Shown: positions 1 to 13,100 of the stretch, one piece after another
Position numbering within the stretch: the first letter of the stretch is position 1
Layout: each line of letters begins with the position of its first letter
Source of the DNA: Xenopus tropicalis
Lineage: Eukaryota > Chordata > Amphibia > Anura > Pipidae
NCBI RefSeq assembly: GCF_000004195.4
Contig: NC_030677.2
Coordinates: 197,755,372-197,819,371, forward strand
Length of the DNA: 64,000 bases
Direction of reading: 5' to 3'
Translations under genes and position numbers: made by a program
Notes under the pieces: model-generated
Told to the model about the DNA's origin: nothing
Database searches by the model: none
Seen by the model: the letters and a program-made list of their open reading frames with translations, nothing else

Positions 1-126
1 AAGTTGCCGGTGGGATGGCACACGCTGCGCAGGCGATTTCGGCAAATCGCAGAAGTTGCCTCGCGAGGCATTTTCGGCGATTTGCCGAAATCGCCTGCGC
101 AGCGTGTGCCATCCCACCGGCGACTT
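1..126. repeat. Foldback (hairpin) repeat
   Basis: Arms 1-50 and 77-126 are reverse complements at 49 of 50 positions (AAGTTGCCGGTGGGATGGCA against its complement, differing at one base), separated by 26 bases that contain the smaller palindrome GCCTCGCGAGGC. The element touches the window edge, so its true left end may lie outside. It looks like a GC-rich foldback or MITE-type repeat. Confidence 0.75.
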
Positions 127-133
127 ACATTGT

Positions 134-365
134 AGCCGGTGGGATGACAACTGATGGCAACTCGGGGAGATTAGTCGCCCGCGAACAGGGAGATTTGTTG
201 CGGGCGACTAATCTCCCCGTGTGCCAGAGCCCTAAAAGAAACTTACCTGCCTCGTGTCGGGGTAGGGAGACGGCAGATCTCGGGAGCGCTCTGAGGGGGA
301 ACTGATCTGGACTGCCGGGGCCCACCAGGTTTTTTCCCGATACCCCGGCGGCCCAGTCCGACACT
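134..365. repeat. Second GC-rich foldback plus composite repeat
   Basis: Perfect 19-bp arms 164-182 (GGGGAGATTAGTCGCCCGC) and 200-218 are separated by 17 bases. The region begins with the same CCGGTGGGATG word as the arms of the hairpin at 1-126, so the two are related. From about 280 the sequence (CCCACCAGG, then GGCGGCCCAGTCC) resembles 39130-39180. Confidence 0.55.
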
Positions 366-1154
366 GTGTGTCTTCACCATAAAGTTGTTCAAGTGTGAAT
401 TAGTGCCATGCATGTACCCTAAGGCACCCTTTGCACAAACCCAATGTGTATTCTTTTAAATTTGTAATCTTAAACCCTTCATAGCACCTATTGCACAGGC
501 AAAATCAGTAGATAGCAAGGCCCCTCTCTGAACTGACAGGTGTTTGATATGATGATCAGACAGCCACTGGCTGAGGAGTACTTTTCGGCCCCTACACTTC
601 CCAAAAGTATGAAAACTGCTGCTGTTTCTCACCAAAGCTTTTGTTGCATGGCCAAACAAAAACAGCTTTAGAGATTCTGGCCAGTGGAGCTGGAGCCGAA
701 TATTCCTCCTTAGCAGCACAGTCAGCTGCCGCCAGAACGTCACTAGCCCCTGTCAGGTCAGGGTGGGAAACAGAACAAACTTTTGCCTTTATTTCTGAAA
801 TAGAGCAACAATTTTAAAGCAAGTAAACTGGGTATATTTTTGTGCAGAGAACCTGAAAATCAGTTTGTTTTTTTACTTTATAACCCTTTGGAAGCAGTTC
901 TGATGAGATAAATTTACCTAACTGCTGCTTAAAATGATAGTGGAAGCTATTTGTGTCGTTAATGTTCCTTGGTACAAACTGCTCTGACAAATTGGGTATT
1001 ATTTAGTGTGTGTGTGTGTATGTATATAGTAAGTAACGTCACTAAGCACCATTTATAAAGATATCATTTACAGGGTATTCATGGCTCTTGTGTATTACAT
1101 ATCTGTCTAACAGCTTTCACTGCTGATTAAAGATCAAAATTGTTTCTATTGTAG
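366..1154. other. NUP155 intron 1 (3' part), no recognised feature
   Basis: Ordinary intronic sequence leading to the acceptor of the first NUP155 exon in the window (AG at 1153-1154). Only a short (TG)n run near 1007-1020 stands out. Confidence 0.4.
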
Positions 1155-4100
1155 CTTGTCCTACAATATCTGGTGTATCTGAAATGGACTATCCTCTGCA
1201 AAGCCCTGGCCTGTTGACAATTCCCAGCCTTCCTGAGATCAGCGCTATCCGCCGCGTTCCTCTTCCTCCAGAACTGGTAGAGCAATTTGGACGTATCCTC
1301 AAATCACTTTACTTTTCACCACTTCTTAAGGGGTTGCTCTTCAGTTTGGAATTTCAGCAGCTATCCGGTTCTTGTTTACCTTAGCGACCGGGCATTGGTT
1401 TGAATGAGAAAGTGTAATATAAATAGGAGGGGGCCTGAATAGGGATAAGGAATAAAATGTAATAATACAGTTGTAAGCTCACAGAGCCATAGTTTTTTAG
1501 CTGCTGGGGTCAGTGACCCCCTTTTTGAAAGCTGGAAAGATGTAGAAGAGAGAGGCAAATCATTTAAATATTTGCCTAGCATATTTCATGCAACCCAGCC
1601 TGCAGCGATAAACTGCTACTTCTCCAGTTTGTTTGGGAGGTCTAGTGTTTTTGTTTGGATAAAATCAGGCCCGGATTTGTGGAGAGGCCACAAAGGCCCG
1701 GGCCTAGGGCGGCAGAAACCTGGGGGCGGCATGCCCCCCCGCCGCACCAAAATGTTAAAATATGTTTTTGGCTTACGGCGCATGCCTGCTTGCATCTCCC
1801 CGCCCCCCTGCTGTTCGCGCATGCGCAATCCACCCGTTTGCGCATGCGCAACCCCCACTCCCGTTCGCGCATGCGCACCCCCCCCCCCCCCCGTTCGCCC
1901 ATGCGCACTCCCGCTTGTGATGAACGCACGCATGCGCACTCGGGGAGGGGGGGCCTTCGAACGGGGGTGGCCTCGGGGCCATATAAAGATCCATGGCAAA
2001 TTATTGCCGTGCCAACTCATATTTTTCTTAAAGCCCTTTACTACTTCAGAGGGCATAACATCAAGTATTAGTCTGTGTGTTCCTGTGTACCCTTACATTA
2101 CTAGAATTGCAGATATGCAGTGTAACTGTATGATGGGAGTGTTCCCGGAAATCAGCAGGGCATGGCTGACCATCGACAGTGACATATTCATGTGGAACTA
2201 TGAGGATGGGTATGTGCTCCATTATTATTATGTTCTGTGCCGGAATATCTAAGAACCTGTTTGATATTGTGCTATGGAAACGAGAAAAAGGGTGTTTCAG
2301 TACAAACTGCCCTGTAGCTATGTCTCTCTCTCTATCTATATCTATATACTTTAAAGCCACTCTCTGTACTGATGGTTCTGTTTCTTGATAGAATGTAGCA
2401 GAATTCAAGCTTGCCTGCTTCACAGACATGTTGATCAGCTGGCTACTGTTACATTGTTTCCAGAGTCAGGATTGGCAGTGCAGAAAATAGAAAGTTATGG
2501 ACAAATACTGCTTGCTCAGTAGCAATTACATTTAGATAAATTTTAGGCACGTTTCATCAAGTTATTGGCGGAGGGATGGGGATTCCTATTCTGTATTAAA
2601 TGTCTCATCCTCCTGTAGACATTTCCAAAACTGAACTTTGTGTTAAATTTTTGGTTGTATAGTAATTATAACTTTTCTTTGTGGTTCCGTATGAGCTTTA
2701 TGTCTGTCGAAATATCCACTTACAGTACCGTATGTATATTAGTAGCATTTTGTCTTTATTTACAAAATAAAATACTAATTGTTTTTAGCATTCATGAGAG
2801 AGTCAGTTTTCATATTTTCCTTTTCCCTCCTGTAAACAGCGGTGACCTTGCCTACTATGACGGGCTCAGTGAAACCATCCTTTCTGTGGGGCTAGTAAAA
2901 CCTAAGGCAGGTGAGCAATCAACCAATCTCTATATGCAGTGAGGCACTGAGGCTGATGGGATATTCCCAGCAGATATATATTTATTTCTCTGATAGTTTC
3001 TTATAGGTATATTTTTTTTTTCCAGGAATTTTTCAGCCTCACATACGCTTTCTGCTTGTTCTTGCTACTCCTGTTGATATTGTGATCCTGGGACTAAGTT
3101 TTGCCAATTTACAGCCAGGTCAGTATTCTAAATGTAAAATTATACACATTCCCTCCATGTATCACCTGCTTAGGCTACTAGAAGTCATTTAAGGTGTAGT
3201 TCACCTTTTAAATTAACTTGCGTTATGATTTGCTACAGGTATGAGACCTGTTATCCAGAATGCTTGGGACCTGGGGTTTTCTGGATAAGGGATCTTTCCG
3301 TTTCTCCATAACTTATGTCTACTAAAAATTATTTAAATATTGAATAAACCCAATAGAATTGTTTTGCCTCCAAAAAGGATTAATTATCTCAGTTGGGATT
3401 AAGTACAAGGTACTGTTTTATTATTACAGAGGAAAAGCAAATCATATTTAAAAATTAGAATGATTTGATTAAAATGGAGACTAAGGGACATGGCCATTCT
3501 CTAATTCGGAACTTTCTGGATAAAGGGTTTCCGGATAAGGATCCCATACTTGTACTAGTTTTTATTTTTGGTGGTTTTTGAATTATTTCACTTTTTTTTG
3601 TTCAACAGCTCTCCAGTTATCTTGTTGCTGTAGTTCACCCTAGCAACCTGGCAGTGGTTTAAATGTAAGACTAGAAGATACATATTAGAAGGCCTAAATA
3701 AAAAGATAAAATAAAGGGTAACAGTAATGTTGTAGCCTTACAGAGCAATAAGCTGGCCATACACGCACCGATAATATCGTACGAAATATTCGTAGTCCTT
3801 ACAATGGAAAAAATGAGAAGCAGCAGTCATCTCGCATAGGTGTCTTTGCTGGACATTTCTCATTAAATCACCACTCCTTCTTTTCTTCTCCATTGGGCAT
3901 AGTCCCGTAACTGTAATTAGTCACAATGACTTAATCAAGGGATTTACTTGCATTTCCTTTATATAGTTTATATTGGGACTTATTTAAACGGGGGGTTCAT
4001 CTTTAAGTTAACTTTTATTATCTTAGAAAATGGCTAATTCTGATCAACTTTTCAATTGGTCTTCGTTATTTATTTGTTATAGTTTTTGAATAATTTGCTG

Positions 4101-7100
4101 CCGCCTTCCAGCGCCTTGCTGTTTTTTAAATGAGGTTGAGTCACTGAGGCCAGCAGCAAAAAAAGCTATTGCTCTGGGGGGGCTACAGTTTTATTGTTAT
4201 TTTTGTAACTTACTTTTCTAACCGCTCTCTGGTTACTTAAGGTAACCAAATAAATGCTGAAAGTTCAAACTGGAGAGCTCCTGAACTAAAAGTGAAAGTG
4301 ATTAGTACCCTAACAGGTATTTGTAAAGAAGTTACATACACAGAAAATTCAAGTGTCTGAAAGGTATACTATGCAGTTAACACACATCTCCCTGCAATTA
4401 CATGTTGACAGGTAATCTTAATGACAGCATTTCTGGTGGAATGCAGCTACTCCCAGACCCGCTATATTCCTTGCCGACAGACAACACCTATCTTTTATCC
4501 ATAACATCAACTGACAATGGGCGCATATTCCTCTCTGGAAAGGATGGTTGTCTGTATGAAGTTGAATATCAAGTAAGTCTTTGCATAAAATAAAATATCA
4601 GTGTATCCTTTGCCTGATTGTGCCAAATGGAGGGAAGGCATGATTGCAACATCATCATCTGCTTTAGTGTAGGCTATGAATAGCAATGAACACCAGTGTT
4701 TTTCATATGCCTTTATTATGGCTACACTCAAGTGAATGGTTTCTTTACTTCTGGGCCAAACCTCATGCTGCACTAGGTTACCTCTGACAGCTGTAATTCA
4801 TTCACTGCTTGCGTCATTGACGAGTTTTGTACATGCCTTTATACAACATCACCTGAGGGGGCCACTAACTGGGCTACACTGATATAATTTATCCATGTTG
4901 CCTCACAATCCCTGCTGCTTAATATAAGGAATGCTGTGCTACCTGCACACTGAAGGGTAGAATATGTGGTGTAATACTGAGATTTGCTTTGCACTATATT
5001 CAGTTACAGGTCTGCTGCTCTCTGTTATATGATAGGATGTCACCTGCAGTTGAATCCCAACCCCCACCGCAAGTCACTGCTGCCAATAAATGTTTGCATT
5101 GACCTTCTGCTGCCAACTACTGTCACCTCAAAGCTGGCATAGGCTTGACCCTATTATCTGTATGGTTCAATGTCACATCTCTGGATGCAGTGCCCCTACA
5201 CATCCACTTTTTCTTGAAATTCCTTCCCAGTATCCAGAACCTATTTAGAGTGAACCATGAGAAAGCCGAGGGCAAAGCAACAGGAGTGCAGGTTCAGCTT
5301 TTAGAATTAACTTTACAAGCGGCAACCTGATGTACTGATCCATGTACTAAGCTTATTTGATTGTTCCTTTTGAAATTGATGTAATGAAGGAAGGTTGTGG
5401 AACATATTACAGTGATATAAATATCAAGGAACATAATACATTAACAAGGTTCACTGAATAAAGCTGTAGGGTCTTTTTTAAGTCTCTGTTTCTATGTAAA
5501 TGTTTAACTCTCTCTGGTGACATCTTGTTTGTTTCAAGGCTGAAGCGGGCTGGTTTAGCCAGAGATGCCGGAAAATCAACCACTCCAAAAGTTCCCTTTC
5601 CTTCCTCGTGCCTTCCGTTCTGCAGTTTGCTTTCTCAGAGGATGGTAAGTTTCCTTTAAGACTGTCAACAGATTTCTACTCATTTTATTTGTGAGAGAAG
5701 GCAATACTGGAAGTTGCTGGTACCTGGAGGCTATCACTTATAGCCTCCCGATATTTATACTTTTTTATGTTGTCTTTAGATCCCATTGTACAAATTGCAA
5801 TTGACAACTCAAGGAACATCTTGTATACCCGCTCTGAGAAAGGCGTCATACAGGTAATTGTTTTAATTCAATTTTTGCTGACTCTGATTACCTCTTTATA
5901 AAACCATGAATGCATATGAGCCTCTGAAGGAATTTTTCTCTTGACCTGGTGGCATATTTTTTGTTTAATGTAGAGGTGACATAACACATCTATATGGTCC
6001 AGCAGGATGTTGGAAATTGGTCAAATCTTTAAAGGTGAACTACTCCTTTTTTACTGACTGCTTTAGTATTAGCATTGGTGGTGGTGGGGCAGTAGACTTC
6101 CCCCCACCCCCTTCCTTTTGCATCATTCAGAGGTGCAGGAGGCCTCCATCAGGGTCAGTGATAGCATTTGAAAGCTAGATAACGGCAGAAGGGGAGGACC
6201 ATTGAAAAGTTGCAAAGAATAGGACATACTATAATAGTGATCCACAACCAGTGGCTCAGGGGCAACATGTTGCTCACCAATGTACTCTCATTATAATGCT
6301 ATGGTTTATTTATTTTTCATTTCCGTGTTAGCATTTCCACACATGAGTGGGCGCTGCCAGTTCTAGTAGTTTGCCATATTCTATAATGGAGCTCTCGCTC
6401 AAATGAAAAAAAAAAATGCAAATATGCTCAGTGTGTTACTTTGCATCTTAGAATTTTGTGTTGGGTTTCACAGATGGAACATTATTTAAAAATCCTTGCA
6501 GAGGGTTAGCGCTAACCCTAACCCTCAGTAGCAAAGCAGTGATAAATGAGATTTTTTGTAGAATAACCTTTTAATTTAGGAAAAGTTGAAGGGGACATGC
6601 ACAGTTGTATAGCTAGACCTAAAACCCTTAGCTCCTGTGCATCAGATTATTGTAAAGTCAAACAGAAGTCTAAAGGGGCTTCTAAGTCACATTTAACACA
6701 GGAGTATGCCAAGTTTTTTTGGTCATATTTGTTATATAACTGGATTTGACTTTCTATAGCACCGATATATTCCACAGTGCGTTACAGAGATGGTGATGAA
6801 ATGATCACATTCCAGGGTTGCACCAATTGTGATCCTTTGTTGTACGTTAACTGGTTTTCCTTAATCTTTCTGTTAAAGGTGTATGACTTGGGTGTTGATG
6901 GTCATGGTATGAGCAGAGTGGCATCAGTATCTCAGAACTCTCTTGTCTCCGCTGCTGGAAACATTGCCAGGTAAACTTTATCACTAGTCATTCTGAGAAC
7001 ATTCATTCTGCAGAGGATTTTTGTTTTGGTCAGTAGTTCTAGAAGTGTAGTCTAGTAAATAAAAAATGATTTAGCTTTTCGTTAAGCAGCTTTCCAGAAA

Positions 7101-10100
7101 AGAAATAAGATCATAAGATAGAAGTCCACTTTAGATTGACTTTTCAGCTTTTATGTGGGTGCCATTGCTGCTGTTTATATAGTAAAACTAAAATAAACAA
7201 TCTTACCTGTAGCACGTCCTAAATATTTTTCACCTCTGCAGGACAATAGATCGCAATGTTTTCAAACCCATCATTCACATCTCAGTCATCGAGATGTCAG
7301 AGTCTGTGAATTGTCATTTGCTGGCTGTCACGCATGCAGGTAAGATGTCTTTATATATGTTATATATATATGTTATATATGTCTTTATATATGAATTATA
7401 TTATAAAAGGTGGAAAGTTTGCTTTAGGTCTAGCCACCTATAGCGACCAATGAGCACGTAGGGAATTGCCAGTCGCCTATTTAAAAGAAAAATAAAATGT
7501 TTTTTTTGGGAAGCAATACTTTGGAAACTGCATCTTTTATTACATTCTGTCATAAACTTCAGTTCACTGATAATCAAGGAAAGGGGCTTTGGGCCCTGAC
7601 CTGCCCCACCTATGATATCATGTAGGGGTGGGCCAGGAGGTCCCGTGCCTATAAATAGATGCTGCTGGAAGTTAGGGCTCATTTAAGTCATGGGTGGGGA
7701 GAAAGGCAGGCCTGGATCCGCACCTGCCTGCGACTTGCTTTTGCTGATGTTATATAGATATATACACATGTTTTACATATGTTTACAAACACACTGCTGT
7801 TCTCTTCTAGGTGTTAGGCTATACTTTAGCACTGTGCCATTTAAACAGCCAACAGCCCGGCCCTCCATGTTAGCTTTGGTGCATGTTCGCCTACCCCCAG
7901 GGTTTTCTGCTTCCTCCAACGTGGAAAAACCATCAAAGGTGCACAGAGCACTATACAACAGTGGTAAGTGTCCTAAGAAAGAGAGAGAATGTAATCCTTT
8001 AGCCATAGTGCTGTATCAGGAACACAGGCCTTTGATTTGTACTTTAAACTGCCTTCCTGTCATACTCTGATTTTAGTTTTCCATTGAATTATATAGCAGT
8101 AAGTGGCTGGTCCACATACTTACAGTATTTACAGTAGTTCTCAAAAGTTTGTGAACCCTTTAAAATCTTCTATATTTTTATATGAATCATCTGACATCAT
8201 CTGTGACCTCATCTGATTTTCAAACAAGTCCTAAAAAAGTAGACGAAGAAAACCTAGTTAAACAAATGAAACAAAAATGATTGTATTTATTAAAAAAAAA
8301 ATGATCCAATAATATTGCGGGTGGAAATATTAAGTGAGTCCATAGGATTATCTCAAATTTGATGGTGAAATCAGAGTCTGTTTTTTTCGTCAATGGGATG
8401 ACAATCAGGTGTGAGTGAGAGAACTTGTTTTATTTAAAGAACAGGGATCCAGCAAATAACTGTAAAGGGTTACAAGACTATCTCTAAAGAGTTTGGACTC
8501 CACCAATCAACAGTCAGACAGATTATGTACAAATGGAGGAAATTCAAGACTGTTGTTACCCTACCCAAAAGTGGTCGACCATCAAAGATAACTCCAATTA
8601 CAAGGTGTCCAAGAGGTTACAAAGGAACCCAGGGTGACTTCTAAGCAACTCAAGGCCTGTCTCACATTGGCGAATGTTGATGATGTTCATGAGCCCACCA
8701 CCAGGAGAACACTAAACAGCAATGATGTGTATGGCAGGGTAGCAAGGAGAAAGCTACGGTTCGTCTCCAAAAATATTGCTGACCATCTACAGTTTTCTAA
8801 AGATCATGAGGAAAACCAGAAGGATACTCGGAGAATGTTTTGTGGACTGATGAAGCGAAAATAGAACTTTTTGGCTTAAATGAGGAGGGTTACATCTGGA
8901 GAGAAAAAAAACACTGCATTCCATCATAAGAACCTTATCCCTGTATCTGTGGAACATGGTGGTGGGAGTGCTCTGGTTTGGGCTGCATCTGGGCCAGGAC
9001 CACTTGCCATCATTGATGGAACAATGTATTCTGAACTATACCAGAGAATTCTAAAGGAAAATATCAAGACATCTGTCTGTAAACTAAATCTCAAGAGACA
9101 GTGGGTCAGTATATACATGACCAAATATAATATATAATTTTGTTTCATTTGTTTAACTAGGTTTTCTTCATCTACTATTTTAGGACTTTGAAATCAGATG
9201 ATGTTTTAGGTCATGGTAATATAAAAATATTGGCGATTTTAAAGAAGGAATTTGCTTTGTAGCGTGATATTCTTTGAAATCAATCGCATTAAAAAAATAA
9301 AATTACAACTTTCCAGATGTCAAGAAACCACAGCTTCCAGTGTCCCCTCAATAACATTTTCCATCTGCCAAACTTCCTACTTCCTTCCTACTATTAAGCT
9401 GATAAAACTTAGCAAGAGACATTTTGGTGTTTGTCTCTATTTTGAAGGAAGCATGACTGCCCTACAGAGGTCCCTAATGTGTGTGACACTAAATGTAATA
9501 ATGCTTCTTGCCCTCCTGCTAAGGTGTATTGCTGATGGCTGCATCTGAAAATGAAGACAATGATATATTGTGGTGCATCAATCGTGATTCTTTTCCATTT
9601 CAAAGACCAATGATGGAAACACAGGTAGGAAAACAAAATTTGTATGAAAACATTTTCAGAACTTAGCTAGCTGATAATAGTTGAGGTGGAAAAAAAAATA
9701 CTTATTTTGTTAAATTCAGATTCTACCTAATTGTGGAGAACTCCAACACAAATTAAGCTTTTTGAAAAGTAAACATAATTTAAACAACTTTGCAATATAC
9801 ATCAATTAAATGATATGCAGCCTTTTCACGATTTTAAATGTAGTAATGGTTTGGAACAGTTCCCTAAGCCCCGCCCCCTGTTCCCCTGCTGATCTGGCTG
9901 ACTACTTTGAGACTCAAATAAAATGTAACAGTAGTCGCCTGCCTTCAGCCTGCATCCTCCCAATCCCACAATTCCCTGTACATGTGATGTCAATAAGGAA
10001 AGGAACATCACAGTGCAATGCATTGTGGGTTATGTAGCTCCTGCATGCTGTCTGTAAGCTGTTGAGAAGTTGTTACAATTTGTAACGTCAATGTTTTAGT

Positions 10101-13100
10101 CCCTCCTCCCCTGCCAAGATTCAAATCATGCAGAAAGAAGAACTGTTTTGCAGCTGGATTTCAGCATATAAAAATGTTATGTATTCATACTTTTTGAAGG
10201 GACAGATTACAGTGATAGGTATATTAGGGGTTTCTGAACCAAATTTTGGTTCAGAAACCAGAGTTCCCCTTTAATCTATTGTAAGGAAAATAATCTCTGA
10301 AAAAAAACTTCCTTTCCTCAAATCTTAGGGGATGCTATTGTGTGATCTGAATAAGGAAATAAAGAGCATATTGTTTGTGTGTATTTTATACATAGTGGGC
10401 ATAGTCCCCCTTAAGCACCTCTTTACCTCAACTTCATTTTCAGCCAGTCTGTTTTCATAGCTGAGACTCTTTATCCACTTAGTCACTTTTCTCTGGAACT
10501 TTTATAATCTCAGTACTGTCTTGCTGCTGCCGACTGGTATTGCTCGCTTCTCGTTAAATGGATTCACCCATCTTGATGCCATTTAAGGATATAAATAACC
10601 TCCACATTTGTAAGTCCCAAATCCATAACCTTACTCTTCAACACTGGATCTCATCAGCCAGTCTGCAAATGACACAAATCTAAGCAGTCCAAATGCATCC
10701 AAACACAGATACATTGTTTTCAATGGCATTGATGAACAAGTTGGACCAAATACAGAACCCTGCAGCACCCGGCCCAGAACCCTAGTCTAATAAGCGGATA
10801 AGCCATTGACAACCACTCTCTGAAATCAGCCTTTCAGCCATTTCTGTAACAATGCACAAATAGCACCACTAAAATGAACAAACAAAGCAAAATGTTTGTG
10901 ACTTATTTCCGCCTTTTGTTAAAGGAACAGTAACATCAAAAAATTAAAGTGTTTTAAAGTAATTAAAATATAATGTGCTGTTGCTCTGCTAAAAAACTGG
11001 TGTTTTTGCTACAGAAAAGCTACTATATGAATAAGCTTCTGTGTAGCCATGGGGGCAGCCATTCAAACTGGAAAAAAGGAGAAAAGGCACAGGTTACATA
11101 GCAGATAACTAGTAGATAAGCCCCATATAATGGGGGTTTATCTGTTATCTGCTAAGTAACCTGTGCCTTTTCTCCTTTTTTCCAGCTTGAATGGCTGCCC
11201 CCATGGCTACACAGCAACTTACTTATATTAACTATAGTAGTCTTTCTAAAGCAAACACACCAGTTGTAGCAATGCAGGGCAACAGTACATTATATTGTAA
11301 TTACTTTTATACACTTTCATTTTTTGGTGTTACTGTTCATTTAAGTGTTTACCTGTGACAAAAAACCTATAAGAATGCATGGCTTATTTCTCTCTGTAGG
11401 TGACTACCCAGGTGGATGGGCATTCCTGGGCTCTGTCTGCAGTAGATGAACAGAAAGCTGATAAAATTGTAACCCCTTTAAACAAAGATCTCATCCCTCT
11501 CACGGACTCTCCGGTTATTATTCAGCAACATATGATCCCTCCCAAACGCTTTGTGCTTCTGTCTGCACAGGTATGAGTTTTTGTTTATTTGTTTTTTAAT
11601 CCATTGTATATATGTATGCACGTTCAGATTTCCTGCACAAATCCTAATTAGCGTATGCTAATAAGGATTCGGTTCGGTATTCAGCTGAATCCCTTACGGT
11701 GGATTCGGGGGTTCGGCCGAACCCAAAAAACTGTGTTCAATGCATCTCTAATAATGAGACTTTATTTTCTCTATCAATTTGTAGGGAAGCCATATTTTCT
11801 ACAAACTTAGACCAGTGGATCAACTACGACACCTTCTTGTTAGCAATTCAGGAGGAGATGGGGAAGAAATAGAGCGTTTTTTCAAGTTACATCAGGTAAT
11901 CGTGTCTTTATCATTTAGCTCATTTAAAACAAAAACACCTTTACTATTTTACAAGTTCTTTTTTTAAATGCTTGGTTACCATAACTCATAGACCAGACTG
12001 ATTTATTCTGTTAATCTGTTTTTGTCTTTATCAGGAGAACCAGGCTTGTGCAACCTGCTTGATTCTTGCATGTTCCACTGCTGCATCTGACAGAGAAGTC
12101 TCTGCTTGGGCTGCTCGGGCATTTTTCAGGTAATCTCAGCCTTTTTCCCCTAAGTGCCCCATAGCCCAGAAGAATCTATGTGAATGTGAATCTATGTGGG
12201 GTCAATAGCTGAACCAGCTAAAAAGAAGGGAGAAGTGTCTATGGCTTTCTGTGTTCCTATGTGTAATTATAATTACTCGACTGAATGCTGAATTTGTCCT
12301 TAGATAAAACGTGCCATAAATTAAATATAACACTTTTTGGGCAGTTGATACTGTTTAAAGGGATATTGTCTTTACCATTTATATTATCATATTACAGGTT
12401 TTGCACAAGTTGTAATATTGCTGTCAGGTTCAAAATTTAGTTTGTTTTGGTTTTTTTTTTTTTTATTGTCAGATAGTAGTAGTCGCTGGAGACTCAGGCC
12501 AAGGGCTCCATTTTTTCAGACTTCTGCAGGCAGCCTTTGGCTAAATAAGTCAATTGTATAATTCTAGCTGGAAGTTTACCAAATTAAGTGTATTAAATAG
12601 TCAGTTTAGAGAGAAGGTTAATTGTCCCTGTTTGAATCTGATACAGTTGCTCTGCTCTGGAGGGTATATGTGTAGTTCCTGGCCTAAAGCAAGATATAAC
12701 ATTAATGTTTAAAAAAAAAAAAAAAAAAAGACACAATTGACCTGGAGATTTGCTTCTACCCCATGGACAAGAGTGAGAAATTCAAAAGTGGAAAACTTCC
12801 CTCCAAACCATGACACACTGCAGGCATTACTTATACTTATAGCAATACATAGTGATTGGCAGAGTAGGCAATATTCTAGGCAGATTGTGTGTTTTCAGGG
12901 AAACGGTAATTTAATTTGGGTCTTCCTCTCTAGGTACGGTGGGGAGGCTCAGTTGCGTGTACAGTCAGCACTACACCAACCCGGTAATGTTGGGCCTATC
13001 TTCGGTTCTCCTCTGCCAGTAGGTAGGTACATCATTATTGCTGTATCTTGTATTAATCACCAATATGTATGTATGTATATCTTTATTTATAAAGTGCTAC

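Larger units (their letters stand above)
1155..11895 (+). other. NUP155: NUP155 exons 1-13 of the window: N-terminal beta-propeller
   Basis: These 13 exons (about 488 codons) correspond to the Nucleoporin_N beta-propeller of the Nup155/Nup170 family. Visible family blocks are [11 protein letters not shown] (exon 1), [18 protein letters not shown] (exon 2), [20 protein letters not shown] (exon 5), [19 protein letters not shown] (exons 7-8), [13 protein letters not shown] (exon 10) and [12 protein letters not shown] (exon 13). Compared with remembered human Nup155, exon 5 looks one residue shorter at its start. The propeller assignment is family knowledge; the sequence itself only shows the conserved blocks. 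Confidence 0.85.

Noticed and set aside
1184..1384. Use of the ATG at 1184 as the NUP155 start
   Set aside because: The reading frame is open upstream to the acceptor at 1153-1154 and matches family sequence before this Met, so it is internal.
1572..2252. Long frames on both strands rich in Pro, Arg and Ala
   Set aside because: They come from the GC-rich repeat at 1671-1990; the + frame also includes NUP155 exon 2, which explains its recognisable end.
6503..6526. Interstitial telomere-like CTAACCCTAACCC
   Set aside because: Only two units; it forms a short palindrome by chance and is too short to be a telomeric array.
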